A stretch of 64,000 bases of DNA from Mycolicibacterium komossense (GTDB lineage Bacteria > Actinomycetota > Actinomycetes > Mycobacteriales > Mycobacteriaceae), in NCBI RefSeq assembly GCF_025822605.1, contig NZ_JACKTY010000018.1, positions 186,141 to 250,140 of the forward strand, given 5' to 3'. Positions 8,857 through 18,043 of the stretch are shown here, in pieces. The translations under genes were made by a program, and so were the position numbers. Within the stretch, counting starts at the first letter, position 1. Each line of letters opens with the position of its first letter. The notes beneath the pieces were generated by a model. That model searched no databases. It was not told the DNA's origin and saw nothing but the letters and a program-made list of their open reading frames with translations.

Positions 8857-10554
8857 CTACAGATCCAGCACCAGATCGTCGGTGGGGGCAGCGCAGCAAA
8901 TCAACACCTCACCGGCCGGCGGTAGCTCGAGCGGTTCCGTCATGTAGGCCGTATCGCCCGACAGCACCGCCGTCGAACAGGTGTGACAGACGCCGGTGCG
9001 ACATGACCACCGCGTCGGCACATCGCACGCCTCTGCCAGCTCAAGGATGGTCCGTTGCTGCGGCGCCCAGTGGACGCCCAACCCCGACCTGGCGAACGTG
9101 ACAAGCGGCCCCGCACCGGGCGGACCCGGGGGCTGATGCGGTTCGGGATGATCCGCCGCGAGCACGCCAGGGTTGATGGCCGACCGAGCGCCGAAAATCT
9201 CGCTGTGAATCGCGGTCGGTGCCATTCCCAGCGAGATCAGTGCCGCCGTCATGTCGGTCATGAACGCGTCCGGTCCACAGAGGTACGCCGACGCGATCGA
9301 CGGAAGGCCAAGGGCGCCAAGCGCAGTGGCGTCGGGGCGCGACTCGGTGGCAGTGTGGAACGTTCGCTCGTGGCCGTCGGACAACCGGGCGATCAGGCCA
9401 TGCGCCTCGGCAGCGAAGACGTGGAGTTGCTCGTCGCGTGCGACGTGGATCCACCACACCTGCCGGGCGCTGGCCGCCGCGGCGAGGTGGGCCAGCATCG
9501 CCAGCACCGGCGTGGCACCGATACCCGCCGACACCAACAGCACCGGCTCGTCACCGTCATCGAGAACGAATTCGCCTCGCGGCGAAGCAATTTCGATCGC
9601 CCCGCCGACGGCTACGGTCTGGTGCAGATATCGGCTGACCGCACCGTGCGGTTCCTGCTTGACGCTGATCCGGTATTCACCCGGGCGCCAGCCGGAGATC
9701 GAATAGCTGCGGACCTCACGCCGATCACCGATAGGCACCCGCACGGTCAGATACTGGCCCGGCACCGGGGGTGTGGAGACGTCGCCGCGCAGGTAGATCG
9801 ACGTGACGTCGGCCGTCTCCACCTGCACCCGGCTGACCCGGAACAGCCGGAATCCCGGCCACCCCGTCGGGACCGGGGCAGGAGCCAACAGTTCCAGGAA
9901 AGACTGCCGCCAGCCTTGGCTCAGCGCCGGAATGGCCGCGGCGACCGCCAGCCGGGCAGGATCCCGGTTGGGCAGGTACAGCAGCGCGTCCGCCTCGGCG
10001 ACACTCACCTGCCCCTCCCCGGAATGGGTTTTCACGATGTCGTCACCGGGCGCGACGAGACCTTCGGTGATCACCCGAAAGTAGAAGCCGGGCCGATGGT
10101 GCGCGACCACCAGCGCCGGCATCCGCGGCTCGGCCATCCGCATCCCGAGCCGGAAGCACGTCACACGCGGTTGGGTGACTTCGAACAGTGCCTCGCCGAT
10201 CTGATAGCGATCACCGATGCACACCGTGTCGTCGGTCAAGCCATCGACGGTGAAGTTCTCGCCGAACTGCCCGGTCTCGATGGCTGATCGGCCGAGAAAC
10301 TCCTGCCAGTAGCGGTACGAGTCGAGTTGGTAGACGAAGACGGCGCGGTGTTCGCCGCCATGCCCGTGCAGATCACCCTGCCCGTCACCGTCGATGTTGA
10401 GCCTGCGGACCATCCGCGGGCCGTCCACCGGTGTTTTCCACACGCTGGTGAACACGATCTCGTCGTTCCAGGGCACGTTCTTGGGCAGCCCCACGTTGAC
10501 TGAGTGCAAGGTCGGCACACTCTCGATTGTGGTCCATCGGGGCGCGTCTGACAT
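8857..10554 (-). CDS. MOSC domain - ferredoxin reductase - [2Fe-2S] ferredoxin fusion
   Basis: The 565-residue protein is a three-part fusion. Residues 30-200 form a MOSC domain of the YiiM/mARC type, with [16 protein letters not shown] and Cys133, the likely molybdenum-cofactor ligand, in VTCFRLG. Residues 235-470 form an FAD/NAD(P)H reductase module with RSYSISG and GIGATPV. The C-terminal 85 residues are a plant-type ferredoxin with CRTGVCHTC and a later Cys. The whole electron path from NAD(P)H through FAD and Fe-S to Moco is on one chain. By family, it should reduce N-hydroxylated or S-oxidised compounds. It is divergent from msrB-msrA, only 55 bases away. Confidence 0.88.
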   Translation of the reverse strand: MSDAPRWTTIESVPTLHSVNVGLPKNVPWNDEIVFTSVWKTPVDGPRMVRRLNIDGDGQGDLHGHGGEHRAVFVYQLDSYRYWQEFLGRSAIETGQFGENFTVDGLTDDTVCIGDRYQIGEALFEVTQPRVTCFRLGMRMAEPRMPALVVAHHRPGFYFRVITEGLVAPGDDIVKTHSGEGQVSVAEADALLYLPNRDPARLAVAAAIPALSQGWRQSFLELLAPAPVPTGWPGFRLFRVSRVQVETADVTSIYLRGDVSTPPVPGQYLTVRVPIGDRREVRSYSISGWRPGEYRISVKQEPHGAVSRYLHQTVAVGGAIEIASPRGEFVLDDGDEPVLLVSAGIGATPVLAMLAHLAAAASARQVWWIHVARDEQLHVFAAEAHGLIARLSDGHERTFHTATESRPDATALGALGLPSIASAYLCGPDAFMTDMTAALISLGMAPTAIHSEIFGARSAINPGVLAADHPEPHQPPGPPGAGPLVTFARSGLGVHWAPQQRTILELAEACDVPTRWSCRTGVCHTCSTAVLSGDTAYMTEPLELPPAGEVLICCAAPTDDLVLDL

Positions 10555-10609
10555 GGGATTATCTGCACCTCAGTTGAGGTTGTTCCAGGCACAATCCAGG
10601 AAGGGCCCG

Positions 10610-11095
10610 ATGGCATACCCCAATCAGAAACCGGCATACAACAAGAACCCGGCGGCTGTGAGCGCACTGTCGCCCGAGCAGTACCAGGTCACCCAGAAGA
10701 ACGGCACTGAGCGGCCGTTCACCGGTGAGTACTGGGACAACCACGAGCCAGGCATCTACGTCGACGTGGTCTCCGGCGAGCCGCTGTTCGCCTCCACCGA
10801 CAAATTCGAGAGCGGCTCGGGCTGGCCCAGTTTCACCCGGCCGATCTCAACCGAGAACGTGATCTCCAAGCGCGACTTCAGTCATCTGATGCTGCGCACC
10901 GAGGTGCGGTCCGCGCACGGCGACAGCCACCTGGGCCACGTCTTCAACGACGGACCGAAATCCGAGGGCGGGTTGCGCTACTGCATCAACTCGGCTTCGC
11001 TGAAGTTCATCCATCGCGATGACCTCGCGGCGCAGGGCTACGGCGAGTACCAGCCCCTGTTCGAGAAGGCCACGCAGACCAAGGAGGACAAGTGA
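10610..11095 (+). CDS. msrB: Peptide-methionine (R)-S-oxide reductase
   Basis: The 161-residue MsrB shows GWPSF, the [10 protein letters not shown] loop and the catalytic Cys125 in RYCINSA. Cys125 is the only cysteine in the protein: both the Zn-binding CxxC pairs and the usual resolving Cys are gone, so it should recycle through an external thiol or thioredoxin directly on the sulfenic acid. The ATG follows AGGAAGGG by four bases; longer readings upstream run into the divergent MOSC gene. Its stop overlaps the GTG of msrA, so both reductases are made together to repair oxidised methionine. Confidence 0.95.
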   Translation: MAYPNQKPAYNKNPAAVSALSPEQYQVTQKNGTERPFTGEYWDNHEPGIYVDVVSGEPLFASTDKFESGSGWPSFTRPISTENVISKRDFSHLMLRTEVRSAHGDSHLGHVFNDGPKSEGGLRYCINSASLKFIHRDDLAAQGYGEYQPLFEKATQTKEDK

Positions 11096-11601
11096 GCGAC
11101 TATCAGAAGGCGATCCTGGCGGGCGGCTGCTTCTGGGGCATGCAAGATCTGATCCGCAAGCAACCCGGCATCGTGTCCACCCGGGTCGGGTACACCGGCG
11201 GCCAGAACGCCAACCCCACCTACCGCAATCACCCCGGCCATGCCGAGGCCATCGAGATCACCTACGACCCGGCCCAGACCGATTTCCGGAATATCCTGGA
11301 GTTCTTCTTCCAGATCCACGACCCGTCGACGAAGAATCGGCAGGGCAACGACGTCGGCAGCAGCTACCGATCGGCGATCTTCTATCTCGACGACGAGCAG
11401 AAGCGCGTTGCGCTGGACACCATCGCCGATGTCGACGCCTCCGGCCTGTGGCCGGGCAAGGTGGTCACCGAGGTGACGCCGGCCAGTGACTTCTGGTTGG
11501 CCGAACCGGAGCACCAGGACTATCTCGAGCACTACCCGAACGGCTATACCTGCCACTTCCCCAGGGCCGGTTGGAAGCTACCGAAGCGAGCGCGCGTCTA
11601 G
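11092..11601 (+). CDS. msrA: Peptide-methionine (S)-S-oxide reductase
   Basis: The 169-residue MsrA has the hallmark GGCFWG with catalytic Cys13, and Cys154 near the C-terminus as the only other cysteine and probable resolving residue. The GTG start lies five bases after a perfect AAGGAGG inside the msrB end, and the two genes overlap by four bases. It reduces the S epimer of methionine sulfoxide and complements MsrB. A damaged copy of residues 16-40 of this protein is found about 1.1 kb downstream. Confidence 0.96.
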   Translation: MSDYQKAILAGGCFWGMQDLIRKQPGIVSTRVGYTGGQNANPTYRNHPGHAEAIEITYDPAQTDFRNILEFFFQIHDPSTKNRQGNDVGSSYRSAIFYLDDEQKRVALDTIADVDASGLWPGKVVTEVTPASDFWLAEPEHQDYLEHYPNGYTCHFPRAGWKLPKRARV

Positions 11602-11639
11602 TTCCCGCTGGTGGGCGCGTTTCGTCGACACCCGACGAC

Positions 11640-11880
11640 GCGCCCGCCTTCTTCGGCGTGAACGCCATTTTTTCACCCGGCGCGGCTGCTATCGCAATGG
11701 TGAAGTGACGCAACACCGTTCGTAGGACGACGTCCATCACCATATAGGCGAAGCCGGCACCGATACCGCGACGTGTAACACAGCCGAATAGCCTTGCGTA
11801 ACCCGCCATGACGCGTCGGCCGGAGAAGTCGATCACCGGCCGGTTGCGCTGGGTCGCGAAAATGGTTATCTGACAGTCCT
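11640..11880 (-). pseudogene. Remnant of a cytochrome P450 3' end
   Basis: Read on the minus strand, this stretch gives MDVVLRTVLRHFTI and AFTPKK, identical to the C-terminal part of the intact P450 about 3 kb away. The haem-binding region is ruined (FGCVTRRGIG in place of FGGGTRRCVG), so the cysteine ligand is lost. About 45 residues between VIDF and the haem loop have been deleted. The frame continues without a sensible end into antisense of msrA. The piece is a decayed duplicate and not an expressed gene. Confidence 0.8.
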
Positions 11881-12018
11881 TTTCGACGGAGCCGCCACCA
11901 TCGGCGCGCCCTGCAGGCCGAGCAGCAAGCCGGTCAGCGTGTGGGCCTCTCGCCGAGCCACGGCAGCTCCCCCCGCCTATCCGCAACTGGAAGCTCCGCC
12001 GGAGGTGCCCCCGGTGGC

Positions 12019-12160
12019 CTAAGCGAGCATCACTAGTTCGCCGTGTGGCTCGCCGCGAACCAGCCGGGCGTTGCCGGCAAGGTGGGTTCCAGTCAACGTC
12101 GCAACCACGATGCCGGTCGCCAGGCGGGTCTTGCCGGTTCCCGCGATAATGGTCGAAGCC
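12019..12160 (-). pseudogene. Orphan C-terminal coding fragment of unknown protein
   Basis: The minus strand reads smoothly as [19 protein letters not shown] followed by [10 protein letters not shown] and a stop, which looks like the tail of a real protein. There is no matching upstream part: just before it the same frame turns into antisense of the msrA remnant. I do not recognise the family; GTGKT resembles a P-loop but is too short to rely on. On the other strand a separate proline-rich reading (YPQLEAPPEVPPVA and stop) ends at about 12020 and may be a further fragment. Confidence 0.4.
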
Positions 12161-12193
12161 GCTCTCCTCCAACGACTTTCGAGGAGGAGGAAC

Positions 12194-12276
12194 CGGGTAT
12201 GCAGGATCTGATCCGCAACCAACCCGGCATCGTGTCGACCCGGGTCGGGTACACCGGCGGCCAGAACGCCCAATAG
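12194..12276 (+). pseudogene. Truncated copy of msrA (residues 16-40)
   Basis: About 76 bases are nearly identical to the 5' part of the intact msrA, encoding [20 protein letters not shown] and a few more residues before a premature stop (TAG). The catalytic GGCFW part is missing. It has the same orientation as the parent gene, about 1.05 kb downstream. It is probably a product of local duplication followed by deletion. Confidence 0.85.
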
Positions 12277-12290
12277 AAGCCAATAGAAGC
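12271..12290. repeat. Tandem repeat of CAATAGAAGC (two copies)
   Basis: Two exact, adjoining 10-base units sit at the end of the msrA remnant, where the homology breaks off. This is the type of short duplication left by slippage or end joining at a deletion boundary. Confidence 0.8.
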
Positions 12291-12319
12291 CAGCCGGTAG
12301 TCAGTCAGTAAGGCACGTA

Positions 12320-13519
12320 TCACGAGTCGCGCTGCGCCCATTGGGCCAGTGCGATTTCTGTCGTTATGTGGTCGAGCGCCCACGTCGTCGCACCGCGCAG
12401 GGACCCGTCGTCGCCGTGATCGCCGTCGCGAACCGGTGGTGCCGATGATTTCCGGAAGGCCATCAGCCCGTCGCGGTAGGCGTCGGAAAAGGCCTGCGGG
12501 GCCGCCGCCCGGAACGGCACGGCCAGGCCGCTGAGGGTCACGACATCGGGATCGTGCAGATTCACCAGCCCTCCGATGCCGGCGCCGAGCGCCGAGGCGA
12601 CGGACTCCAGCGCCGTGCGCGTGTCACCGACAGCGGCTCGACCCAGCACGTCATGGGCGTAGCCGACGGGGTCATCGGGCGGCGGATCGCCGAGGTGACG
12701 AGCCACGGCCCTGCCGTCGATCGACAGATCCCAGCAGCCCCGTGCACCGCACGGACAGACCATCGCGCGGTCGCCGAACGGCACGTGGCCGTATTCGCCC
12801 GCGGCGCCGTGCGCGCCGGTGACCGGCTCACCATTGACCACCAGCGTGCCGCCGAGGCCGACCGCGACGAGCACGTGCAGTGCGGTGCCGGCGCCGCGGG
12901 CGGCGCCCGTGCGGGCCTCGGCCAGACCGGCCAGCGTCGCATCGTTGCCCAGCAGCAACGGGATATCCGCGGCGCCGCCGGGCAGCTCTGCCGTCAAGAC
13001 CGACAGGTCGACGTCGGTCCAGCCCCTGGTGGTGAACTGCACCAACCGGGCGTCACTGACGGTGCCCGCCACCGATACCGCGACGGCCCGGATCCGGCCC
13101 GCCTGCCGGGCTCGGACGGCCGCGATCGCCGCCGCCATGTCCGCCAGCAGCTGCTGCTGGCTGCCGCCGGCATGGCGGGCCTGCGCCACGATCGCGAGTT
13201 GGCCGTCGAGCCCGGCGAGCGCCAGCCGCCAGTCCCCGGCCCGCAGTTCGGCTGCCAGCACCTGCGGCCCGTCCGGATGAGCACCGAGGATGGTCGTCGG
13301 CCTTCCGCGGCCCGCGGCGGGCGCCGGGGTCTCGTCGAGCAGCCGCGCCTTGCGCAATCGAGCGACCAGATCGGCCGCGCCGCCGGTGCTGATCCCCAGC
13401 TGCCCCGCCGCCGCGGCCCTGGTGATCCCCGGCTCGGCACGAGCTAGCGCGATGAGCTGGGCAGCACCGAACCAGCGCTGTTGCGCCGCAGACGGGGAGT
13501 CCTGGTTTTCGCGGGTCAT
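12320..13519 (-). CDS. ROK-family transcriptional regulator
   Basis: The 399-residue protein has an N-terminal winged helix (about 20-75, with AAAAGQLGISTGGAADLVARL) and a ROK sugar-kinase-like core. The zinc motif CPCGARGCW is present, and the DxGGT-like segment is AVGLGGTLVV. Proteins of this NagC/XylR type bind DNA and release it on binding a sugar or sugar derivative. It is divergent from the MFS transporter with only 50 bases between the starts, so it probably controls that gene and itself. The ligand is unknown. Confidence 0.88.
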   Translation of the reverse strand: MTRENQDSPSAAQQRWFGAAQLIALARAEPGITRAAAAGQLGISTGGAADLVARLRKARLLDETPAPAAGRGRPTTILGAHPDGPQVLAAELRAGDWRLALAGLDGQLAIVAQARHAGGSQQQLLADMAAAIAAVRARQAGRIRAVAVSVAGTVSDARLVQFTTRGWTDVDLSVLTAELPGGAADIPLLLGNDATLAGLAEARTGAARGAGTALHVLVAVGLGGTLVVNGEPVTGAHGAAGEYGHVPFGDRAMVCPCGARGCWDLSIDGRAVARHLGDPPPDDPVGYAHDVLGRAAVGDTRTALESVASALGAGIGGLVNLHDPDVVTLSGLAVPFRAAAPQAFSDAYRDGLMAFRKSSAPPVRDGDHGDDGSLRGATTWALDHITTEIALAQWAQRDS

Positions 13520-13569
13520 CTCAGTCAGTCATATTCTCACTTGTTTAAACTCGATCACTGAGTATATTC
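13520..13569. promoter_or_regulatory. Divergent promoter region between ROK regulator and MFS gene
   Basis: This AT-rich 50-base gap contains the palindrome GTTTAAAC, a -10-like TATATT just before the MFS start, and TCAGT / ACTGA repeats flanking the middle. It must hold both promoters and is the likely binding site of the ROK regulator. The exact operator cannot be fixed by eye. Confidence 0.45.
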
Positions 13570-14772
13570 ATGGCAGTGACATCACCGAGTTCGACGACAC
13601 TGGTCGACCCTGTGCACGGCGGTCTGCGCCAGCATCGAGCCGGACTGCTGTCCCTGGCGATGGCGTCGTGCCTGGCGGTCACGACGGAGATGCTCCCGGT
13701 CGGACTCCTGCCGGCGATCGGGCAGTCGTTCCGGATCACGGACTCGGTCACCGGGCTTCTGGTGAGCCTCTACGCCGTCATGGTCGCGTCGTTGGCCGTT
13801 CCCCTGACCGTGGCCACCGCCAGGTTCGCGCGCAAGCCACTGCTGCTGGCAACCGTGCTCTGCTACGCGATCAGCAATGTGATCGTCGCCCTGGCTCCCA
13901 CCTTCGCCGTGCTGGCCGCCGGACGGGCCATCGGCGGGACCACGCACGCCCTGTTCTTCTCCCTCTGCATCGGCTACGTGCCACGCCTGGTCACCGGCGC
14001 GCAGGTCGGGCGGGCGCTGGCCATCGCGACCGGTGGAGCCACCGCGGGCTTCATCGTCGGTGTCCCGCTGGCCACCTCGCTCGGGACCGCGCTGGGCTGG
14101 CGGGTCTCCTTCACCGGACTGGCTGCCCTTTCGTTGCTCACCCTGGCCCTCGTCGCGAAACTGCTACCACCGGTCAGCAACGAGGCGCCCGTGCGACCAG
14201 TGCAAAACCACAGCGGTCGTGCCGCTTTGACGGCGGTCGTGGCATCCAACTCGCTGACTTACCTCGGCCAGTTCACGCTGTACACGTTTGTCAGCGTGCT
14301 GTTCCTGGCGGCGGGCGCCCGCCCGGCGTTCGTCGGTCCGCTGCTGCTGTTGTGCGGTGTCTGCGGGTTGGCCGGACTGGCTTATGCCGCAAAGAATTTG
14401 GACCGTCGACCGCGACGCACCATGGGTGTCGGCCTGGGCTTGAGCATCGTGGCGATCCTCGTCCTGGGCGCCGGATTTCCGCTGCTCGTGCCGGTGATCG
14501 TCGCGGCGGCGATCTGGAACGGCGTGTTCGGCGGCGTTCCGTCGATCTACCAGGCCTGCGCGGTGCGCACCCATGCGGTGGCCCCGGAGCTGGCCGGCGC
14601 CTGGGTCAACGCGAGTGCCAACTTCGGGATCGCCGGCGGAGCTGCGATCGGTGCAGCGTTGCTCCCGCTCACCGGTCTGAGCGGGTTGCCGTGGGTCGCA
14701 GCGGCATTGATCGGTGCCGGCCTCGCGGTGAGTATGCTTGCGCGCCGGGCATTTCCGACACGGCCAGTCTAG
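13570..14772 (+). CDS. MFS transporter (DHA1 / AraJ-like efflux permease)
   Basis: The 400-residue protein has twelve predicted membrane segments. The first is preceded by a short polar N-terminus, and TTEMLPVGLLPAIGQSF is typical of the sugar-efflux/drug-H+ antiporter DHA1 branch. The motif-A region is degenerate (ATARFARKP). It should export a small molecule (sugar, drug or metabolite) in exchange for protons. It lies divergent from a ROK regulator, which favours a sugar-related inducer. Its stop codon directly abuts the stop of the convergent P450 gene with no spacer. Confidence 0.86.
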   Translation: MAVTSPSSTTLVDPVHGGLRQHRAGLLSLAMASCLAVTTEMLPVGLLPAIGQSFRITDSVTGLLVSLYAVMVASLAVPLTVATARFARKPLLLATVLCYAISNVIVALAPTFAVLAAGRAIGGTTHALFFSLCIGYVPRLVTGAQVGRALAIATGGATAGFIVGVPLATSLGTALGWRVSFTGLAALSLLTLALVAKLLPPVSNEAPVRPVQNHSGRAALTAVVASNSLTYLGQFTLYTFVSVLFLAAGARPAFVGPLLLLCGVCGLAGLAYAAKNLDRRPRRTMGVGLGLSIVAILVLGAGFPLLVPVIVAAAIWNGVFGGVPSIYQACAVRTHAVAPELAGAWVNASANFGIAGGAAIGAALLPLTGLSGLPWVAAALIGAGLAVSMLARRAFPTRPV

Positions 14773-16104
14773 TCAGCGCCTGCGCACAGTGACGCGGCCG
14801 CCCTTTTTCGGAGTGAATGCCACACCGCGCGAATGCCACTTCTCGTCCGGCTTCGATGTCGTCTCGATAGTGAAGTGCCGCAAAACCGTTCGCAATACGA
14901 CGTCCATCTCCATATTCGCGAACGCCGCACCGACGCAGCGGCGGGTGCCGCCGCCGAACGGAATCCAGGCGAACGTGTTGGGTCGGTTACCGATGAAGCG
15001 CTGCGGGTCGAACTGATCCGGGTTCGGGAATTCATCAGTGTTGGAGTGCAACTGGCCGATGCTGACCATCACCGAATAGCCCTTCGGAATTCGCCACTGC
15101 CCCAGCTCGATCGACGGGGCGAGCACGTGGCGGCCGGCGAAGTCGATCACCGTGCGGGCCCGCTGCACTTCGAGAATCGTGGCCTGACGCAACTCGGCGC
15201 CATCGGTGTCGGCGTCGGCCTCCGCGACCAGATCCGCGAGCACCCGAGGGTGCCGCGAGAGGCGCTCGAAGGCCCACGCCAGCGTCGAGGCCGTCGTTTC
15301 GTGCCCCGCCGCCAACAACGTCAACAGCTCATCGGCAATCTCGCTGCGCGACATCGCCGAACCGTCCTCGTAGGTGCTGCGCAGGAATAGCGCCAACACA
15401 TCGGTGCGCTCGTCGAGGCGGGGGTCTGCCGTGGCCTGCTCGATCAGGAAATCGATGACGGCGTTGTATTCGCGGCGGTAGTCCGCCAGCTTGCGCCACG
15501 GACTGAAGCGGCCGAAATCGCGCGTCGGCGTCGGCAGCACCACCAGTCGCGAACCCAGCGTCACCCACGGCGGGATGATCCGGCGCAGCTTCTCCAATTC
15601 GGCGCCGTCGGCACCGAAGATCGCCCGCAGGATGATGTTCAGGGTGATGCGCATCATCGGTTCGAGAGTCTCGAACTCGACACCCTGCGGCCAGGACGCC
15701 GTTTCCCGCAGCGTCTCCTCTTCGACGATTTTCTCGTAGTTCTTGATGCTCCTGCCGTGAAACGGCGGGGTGAGCAACTTACGCCGCTTGCGGTGATCGG
15801 CACCCTCGAGGGCGAATACCGATCCTGGGCCGAACACCCGGCTCAGGTTCGGCTGCAGATTGCCCAGATCGTCGGTGCTGGTGGTGAAGACCTGCTTGGC
15901 CATCGCCGGGTCGGTGACGATCACGACATTGCCGAAAACCGGGATCCGCAGCGTGAAAGCCCCGTCGTATTTCGGTGCCAGCAGCCGGGTCATCGGCCTG
16001 CGCAGCGCCACGAATGCGGCGGCCTGAAGCACCTTGGGAATCCGCGGCGAAGGCGGGACCTGCAATGGCAGATCCGTCTCCTGTCCGATGACGGTCTCGG
16101 TCAT
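14773..16104 (-). CDS. Cytochrome P450
   Basis: The 443-residue P450 has all hallmarks: the I-helix AGHETTAS, the K-helix ExxR in EVQRAR, and the haem loop FGGGTRRCVG with Cys390 as iron ligand. It belongs to a bacterial class I enzyme type that needs a ferredoxin and reductase; none is adjacent. The ATG at 16104 follows GGGAGGG; the 42 codons further upstream overlap the operator region and are unlikely to be translated. The divergent TetR and the palindrome between them point to substrate-induced expression. A decayed copy of its 3' end lies about 3 kb away. Confidence 0.93.
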   Translation of the reverse strand: MTETVIGQETDLPLQVPPSPRIPKVLQAAAFVALRRPMTRLLAPKYDGAFTLRIPVFGNVVIVTDPAMAKQVFTTSTDDLGNLQPNLSRVFGPGSVFALEGADHRKRRKLLTPPFHGRSIKNYEKIVEEETLRETASWPQGVEFETLEPMMRITLNIILRAIFGADGAELEKLRRIIPPWVTLGSRLVVLPTPTRDFGRFSPWRKLADYRREYNAVIDFLIEQATADPRLDERTDVLALFLRSTYEDGSAMSRSEIADELLTLLAAGHETTASTLAWAFERLSRHPRVLADLVAEADADTDGAELRQATILEVQRARTVIDFAGRHVLAPSIELGQWRIPKGYSVMVSIGQLHSNTDEFPNPDQFDPQRFIGNRPNTFAWIPFGGGTRRCVGAAFANMEMDVVLRTVLRHFTIETTSKPDEKWHSRGVAFTPKKGGRVTVRRR

Positions 16105-16156
16105 GTCGGTATCCCTCCCAGGCAGGGCGCGGTACCGCGTCGTACCGCCGGCTTCT

Positions 16157-16171
16157 GGAGTACGGTACTCC
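16157..16171. promoter_or_regulatory. Palindromic operator GGAGTACGGTACTCC between P450 and TetR genes
   Basis: Seven-base arms are perfectly complementary around one central base. A second, overlapping pairing (GGTAC with GTACC, N6) extends to about 16179. It lies 50 bases before the TetR start and 53 bases before the P450 start, so one bound TetR dimer could control both genes. Confidence 0.7.
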
Positions 16172-16220
16172 CTAGTACCAGGGCCGGGCAAGAGGCTGGC
16201 GGAATTGGAGGACGACGGCG

Positions 16221-16850
16221 GTGACCTCACCCGATACAGCCGAACGCCATGGCGCGACCGAGCCGGGCGGCACCGGGCACCCGTTTCGCGGCCGGCTGCT
16301 CGACGGGCTCGGCCAGTCCATTCGTGAGCGCGGTTACCGCGAGACCACCGTCGCCGACATCGTTCGGCACGCCAAGACCTCGAAGCGCACGTTCTACGGG
16401 CAGTTCGCCAGTAAGGACGATTGCCTGCTGGAACTACTCGATATCGACAACGACCGGATGATCGCCGATATCCGCGCCGCCGTGGACCCCGAAGCCGATT
16501 GGTATACCCAGGTCGAACAGGCCATCGATTCCTATGTCGGCACCATCGAATCGCGACCGCCCATCTGGCTGACCTGGATCCGGGAGTTTCCGGCCTTGGG
16601 CGAGGCCGCCCGATCCGTGCAACGCCGGGGCATGCAGCGGTTCACCGACATGTTGGTCGACCTGTCCGCCAACCCAGGATTCACGCGGGCCGACCTGCCG
16701 CCGATCAGCCGGCCGCTGGCCCTGATCCTGCTCGGCGGGTTGCGCGAGCTGACCGCCCTCACCCTCGAAGACGGCGGGGACATCCGCGGGATCGCGGGCA
16801 CCGCGGTCGCCGCCTCGGCCGCCCTGTTGCGGTACGGACACCCGCAGTGA
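16221..16850 (+). CDS. TetR-family transcriptional regulator
   Basis: The 209-residue protein has a TetR helix-turn-helix at about 28-72 (ERGYRETTVADIVRHAKTSKRTFYGQF) and a helical ligand domain. Start GTG. It is divergent from the P450 gene and overlaps the following serine hydrolase by four bases (GTGA), so it forms an operon with that enzyme. It is the likely reader of the palindrome upstream. The ligand is probably the P450 or hydrolase substrate; this is inference. Confidence 0.88.
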   Translation: MTSPDTAERHGATEPGGTGHPFRGRLLDGLGQSIRERGYRETTVADIVRHAKTSKRTFYGQFASKDDCLLELLDIDNDRMIADIRAAVDPEADWYTQVEQAIDSYVGTIESRPPIWLTWIREFPALGEAARSVQRRGMQRFTDMLVDLSANPGFTRADLPPISRPLALILLGGLRELTALTLEDGGDIRGIAGTAVAASAALLRYGHPQ

Positions 16851-18028
16851 ACGGCGGTAACTCAGGCCACGTGCCGCCAGATCTGAGGCTGGCAAATTGG
16901 CAGCTGCCGACACATCTGCACTGGGCGTTTCAACATCTCGCGGATTTCCTTCCGACAGCGGCAATTTCACGTGGTTCTGGTCCGGTGGCAGAACTCCGCC
17001 CAGCATCTCAACTCATCGCAGACATCCCACTCACCGATCAGACAGTCGGCCGGACCGTCGGCGCGGTGATGGCCACGACCGCCACCGACGGCTGGATCGT
17101 CACGCAGCACGGCAAGGTTCTGGCCGAGCAGTACTACGACGGGATGACCGCCGACACCGCACATCTGCTGATGTCGGTGAGCAAGTCTCTGGTGGCGACT
17201 GTCGTCGGAGCGCTCGACCACGCCGGCGTCCTCGACGTCGATGCCGAACTGACCACCTATGTGCCGGCCCTGGCCGACTCGGGATACGCGGGTGCGACAG
17301 TGCGCAATCTGCTCGATATGCGTTCGGGCATAGCGTTTTCCGAGGAGTACCTCGATCCGCTGGCACAGGTGCGACTGCTGGAGCAGGCGATCGGCTGGGC
17401 GCCGCGCACCGTGCCCGACTTGCCGTCGACCATGTACGACTACCTGCTGACCCTGCGACAGGAGTCGGCGCACGGCGGCCCGTTCCACTACCGCTCGTGC
17501 GAAACCGATGTGCTCGGCTGGATCTGCGAGGCCGCGTCCGGGGTGCGGATGCCCGAGCTGATGTCACAGCTGCTGTGGAGCAAGCTCGGCGCGCAGAGCG
17601 ACGCGCTGATCGGCGTCGACTCAGTCGGCACCGGCATGTTCGACGGCGGCATCAACGCCTGTCTGCGCGACCTGGTTCGGTTCGGTTACCTGTATGCGGG
17701 CGACGGCGTCTCGCTGACGGGCCAGCAGGTGCTTCCCGAGCGCTGGATCGCCGACACCCGCGCCGGCGGAACCGATTCGCGCGCCGCCTTCGCAGCGAGC
17801 CCGGACAACTTCGGCATGCCCGGCGGCATGTACCGCAACAAGTTCTGGCTGCCATACCCCGGCGATAATGTGTTGCTGTGCATCGGCATTCACGGCCAGA
17901 TGATCTACGTCAATCGGTCGGCGAACATGGTGGCCGCCAAGCTGTCGTCCTGGCCGTACCCGCAAGACGACGCCAAGCTTTTCCCGACCATTGCCGCCTT
18001 CGACGACGTCGCTGCCGCCATTTCTTGA
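16847..18028 (+). CDS. Serine hydrolase, beta-lactamase / EstB / 6-aminohexanoate-dimer-hydrolase family
   Basis: The 393-residue protein has the class C beta-lactamase-like fold with the SxxK motif Ser110-x-x-Lys113 (MSVSKSL) and the second motif in FHYRSCETDVLGW, as in NylB-type amidases and EstB esterases. No signal peptide is visible, so it should act in the cytoplasm on an ester or amide rather than on cell-wall antibiotics. The GTG start overlaps the TetR stop by four bases. It could hydrolyse the product or substrate of the divergent P450. Confidence 0.85.
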   Translation: MNGGNSGHVPPDLRLANWQLPTHLHWAFQHLADFLPTAAISRGSGPVAELRPASQLIADIPLTDQTVGRTVGAVMATTATDGWIVTQHGKVLAEQYYDGMTADTAHLLMSVSKSLVATVVGALDHAGVLDVDAELTTYVPALADSGYAGATVRNLLDMRSGIAFSEEYLDPLAQVRLLEQAIGWAPRTVPDLPSTMYDYLLTLRQESAHGGPFHYRSCETDVLGWICEAASGVRMPELMSQLLWSKLGAQSDALIGVDSVGTGMFDGGINACLRDLVRFGYLYAGDGVSLTGQQVLPERWIADTRAGGTDSRAAFAASPDNFGMPGGMYRNKFWLPYPGDNVLLCIGIHGQMIYVNRSANMVAAKLSSWPYPQDDAKLFPTIAAFDDVAAAIS

Positions 18029-18043
18029 GCCACGGCCAGTTCT

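Noticed and set aside
7668..9101. Open frame of 477 codons opposite the GGDEF gene
   Set aside because: The minus strand carries an intact GGDEF signature and membrane segments; the plus reading is Arg/Gln/His-rich with no domain.
11465..12283. Single long minus-strand reading through the pseudogene patch
   Set aside because: It joins antisense msrA, a P450 remnant and unrelated pieces; the haem Cys is missing, so it is not a functional P450.
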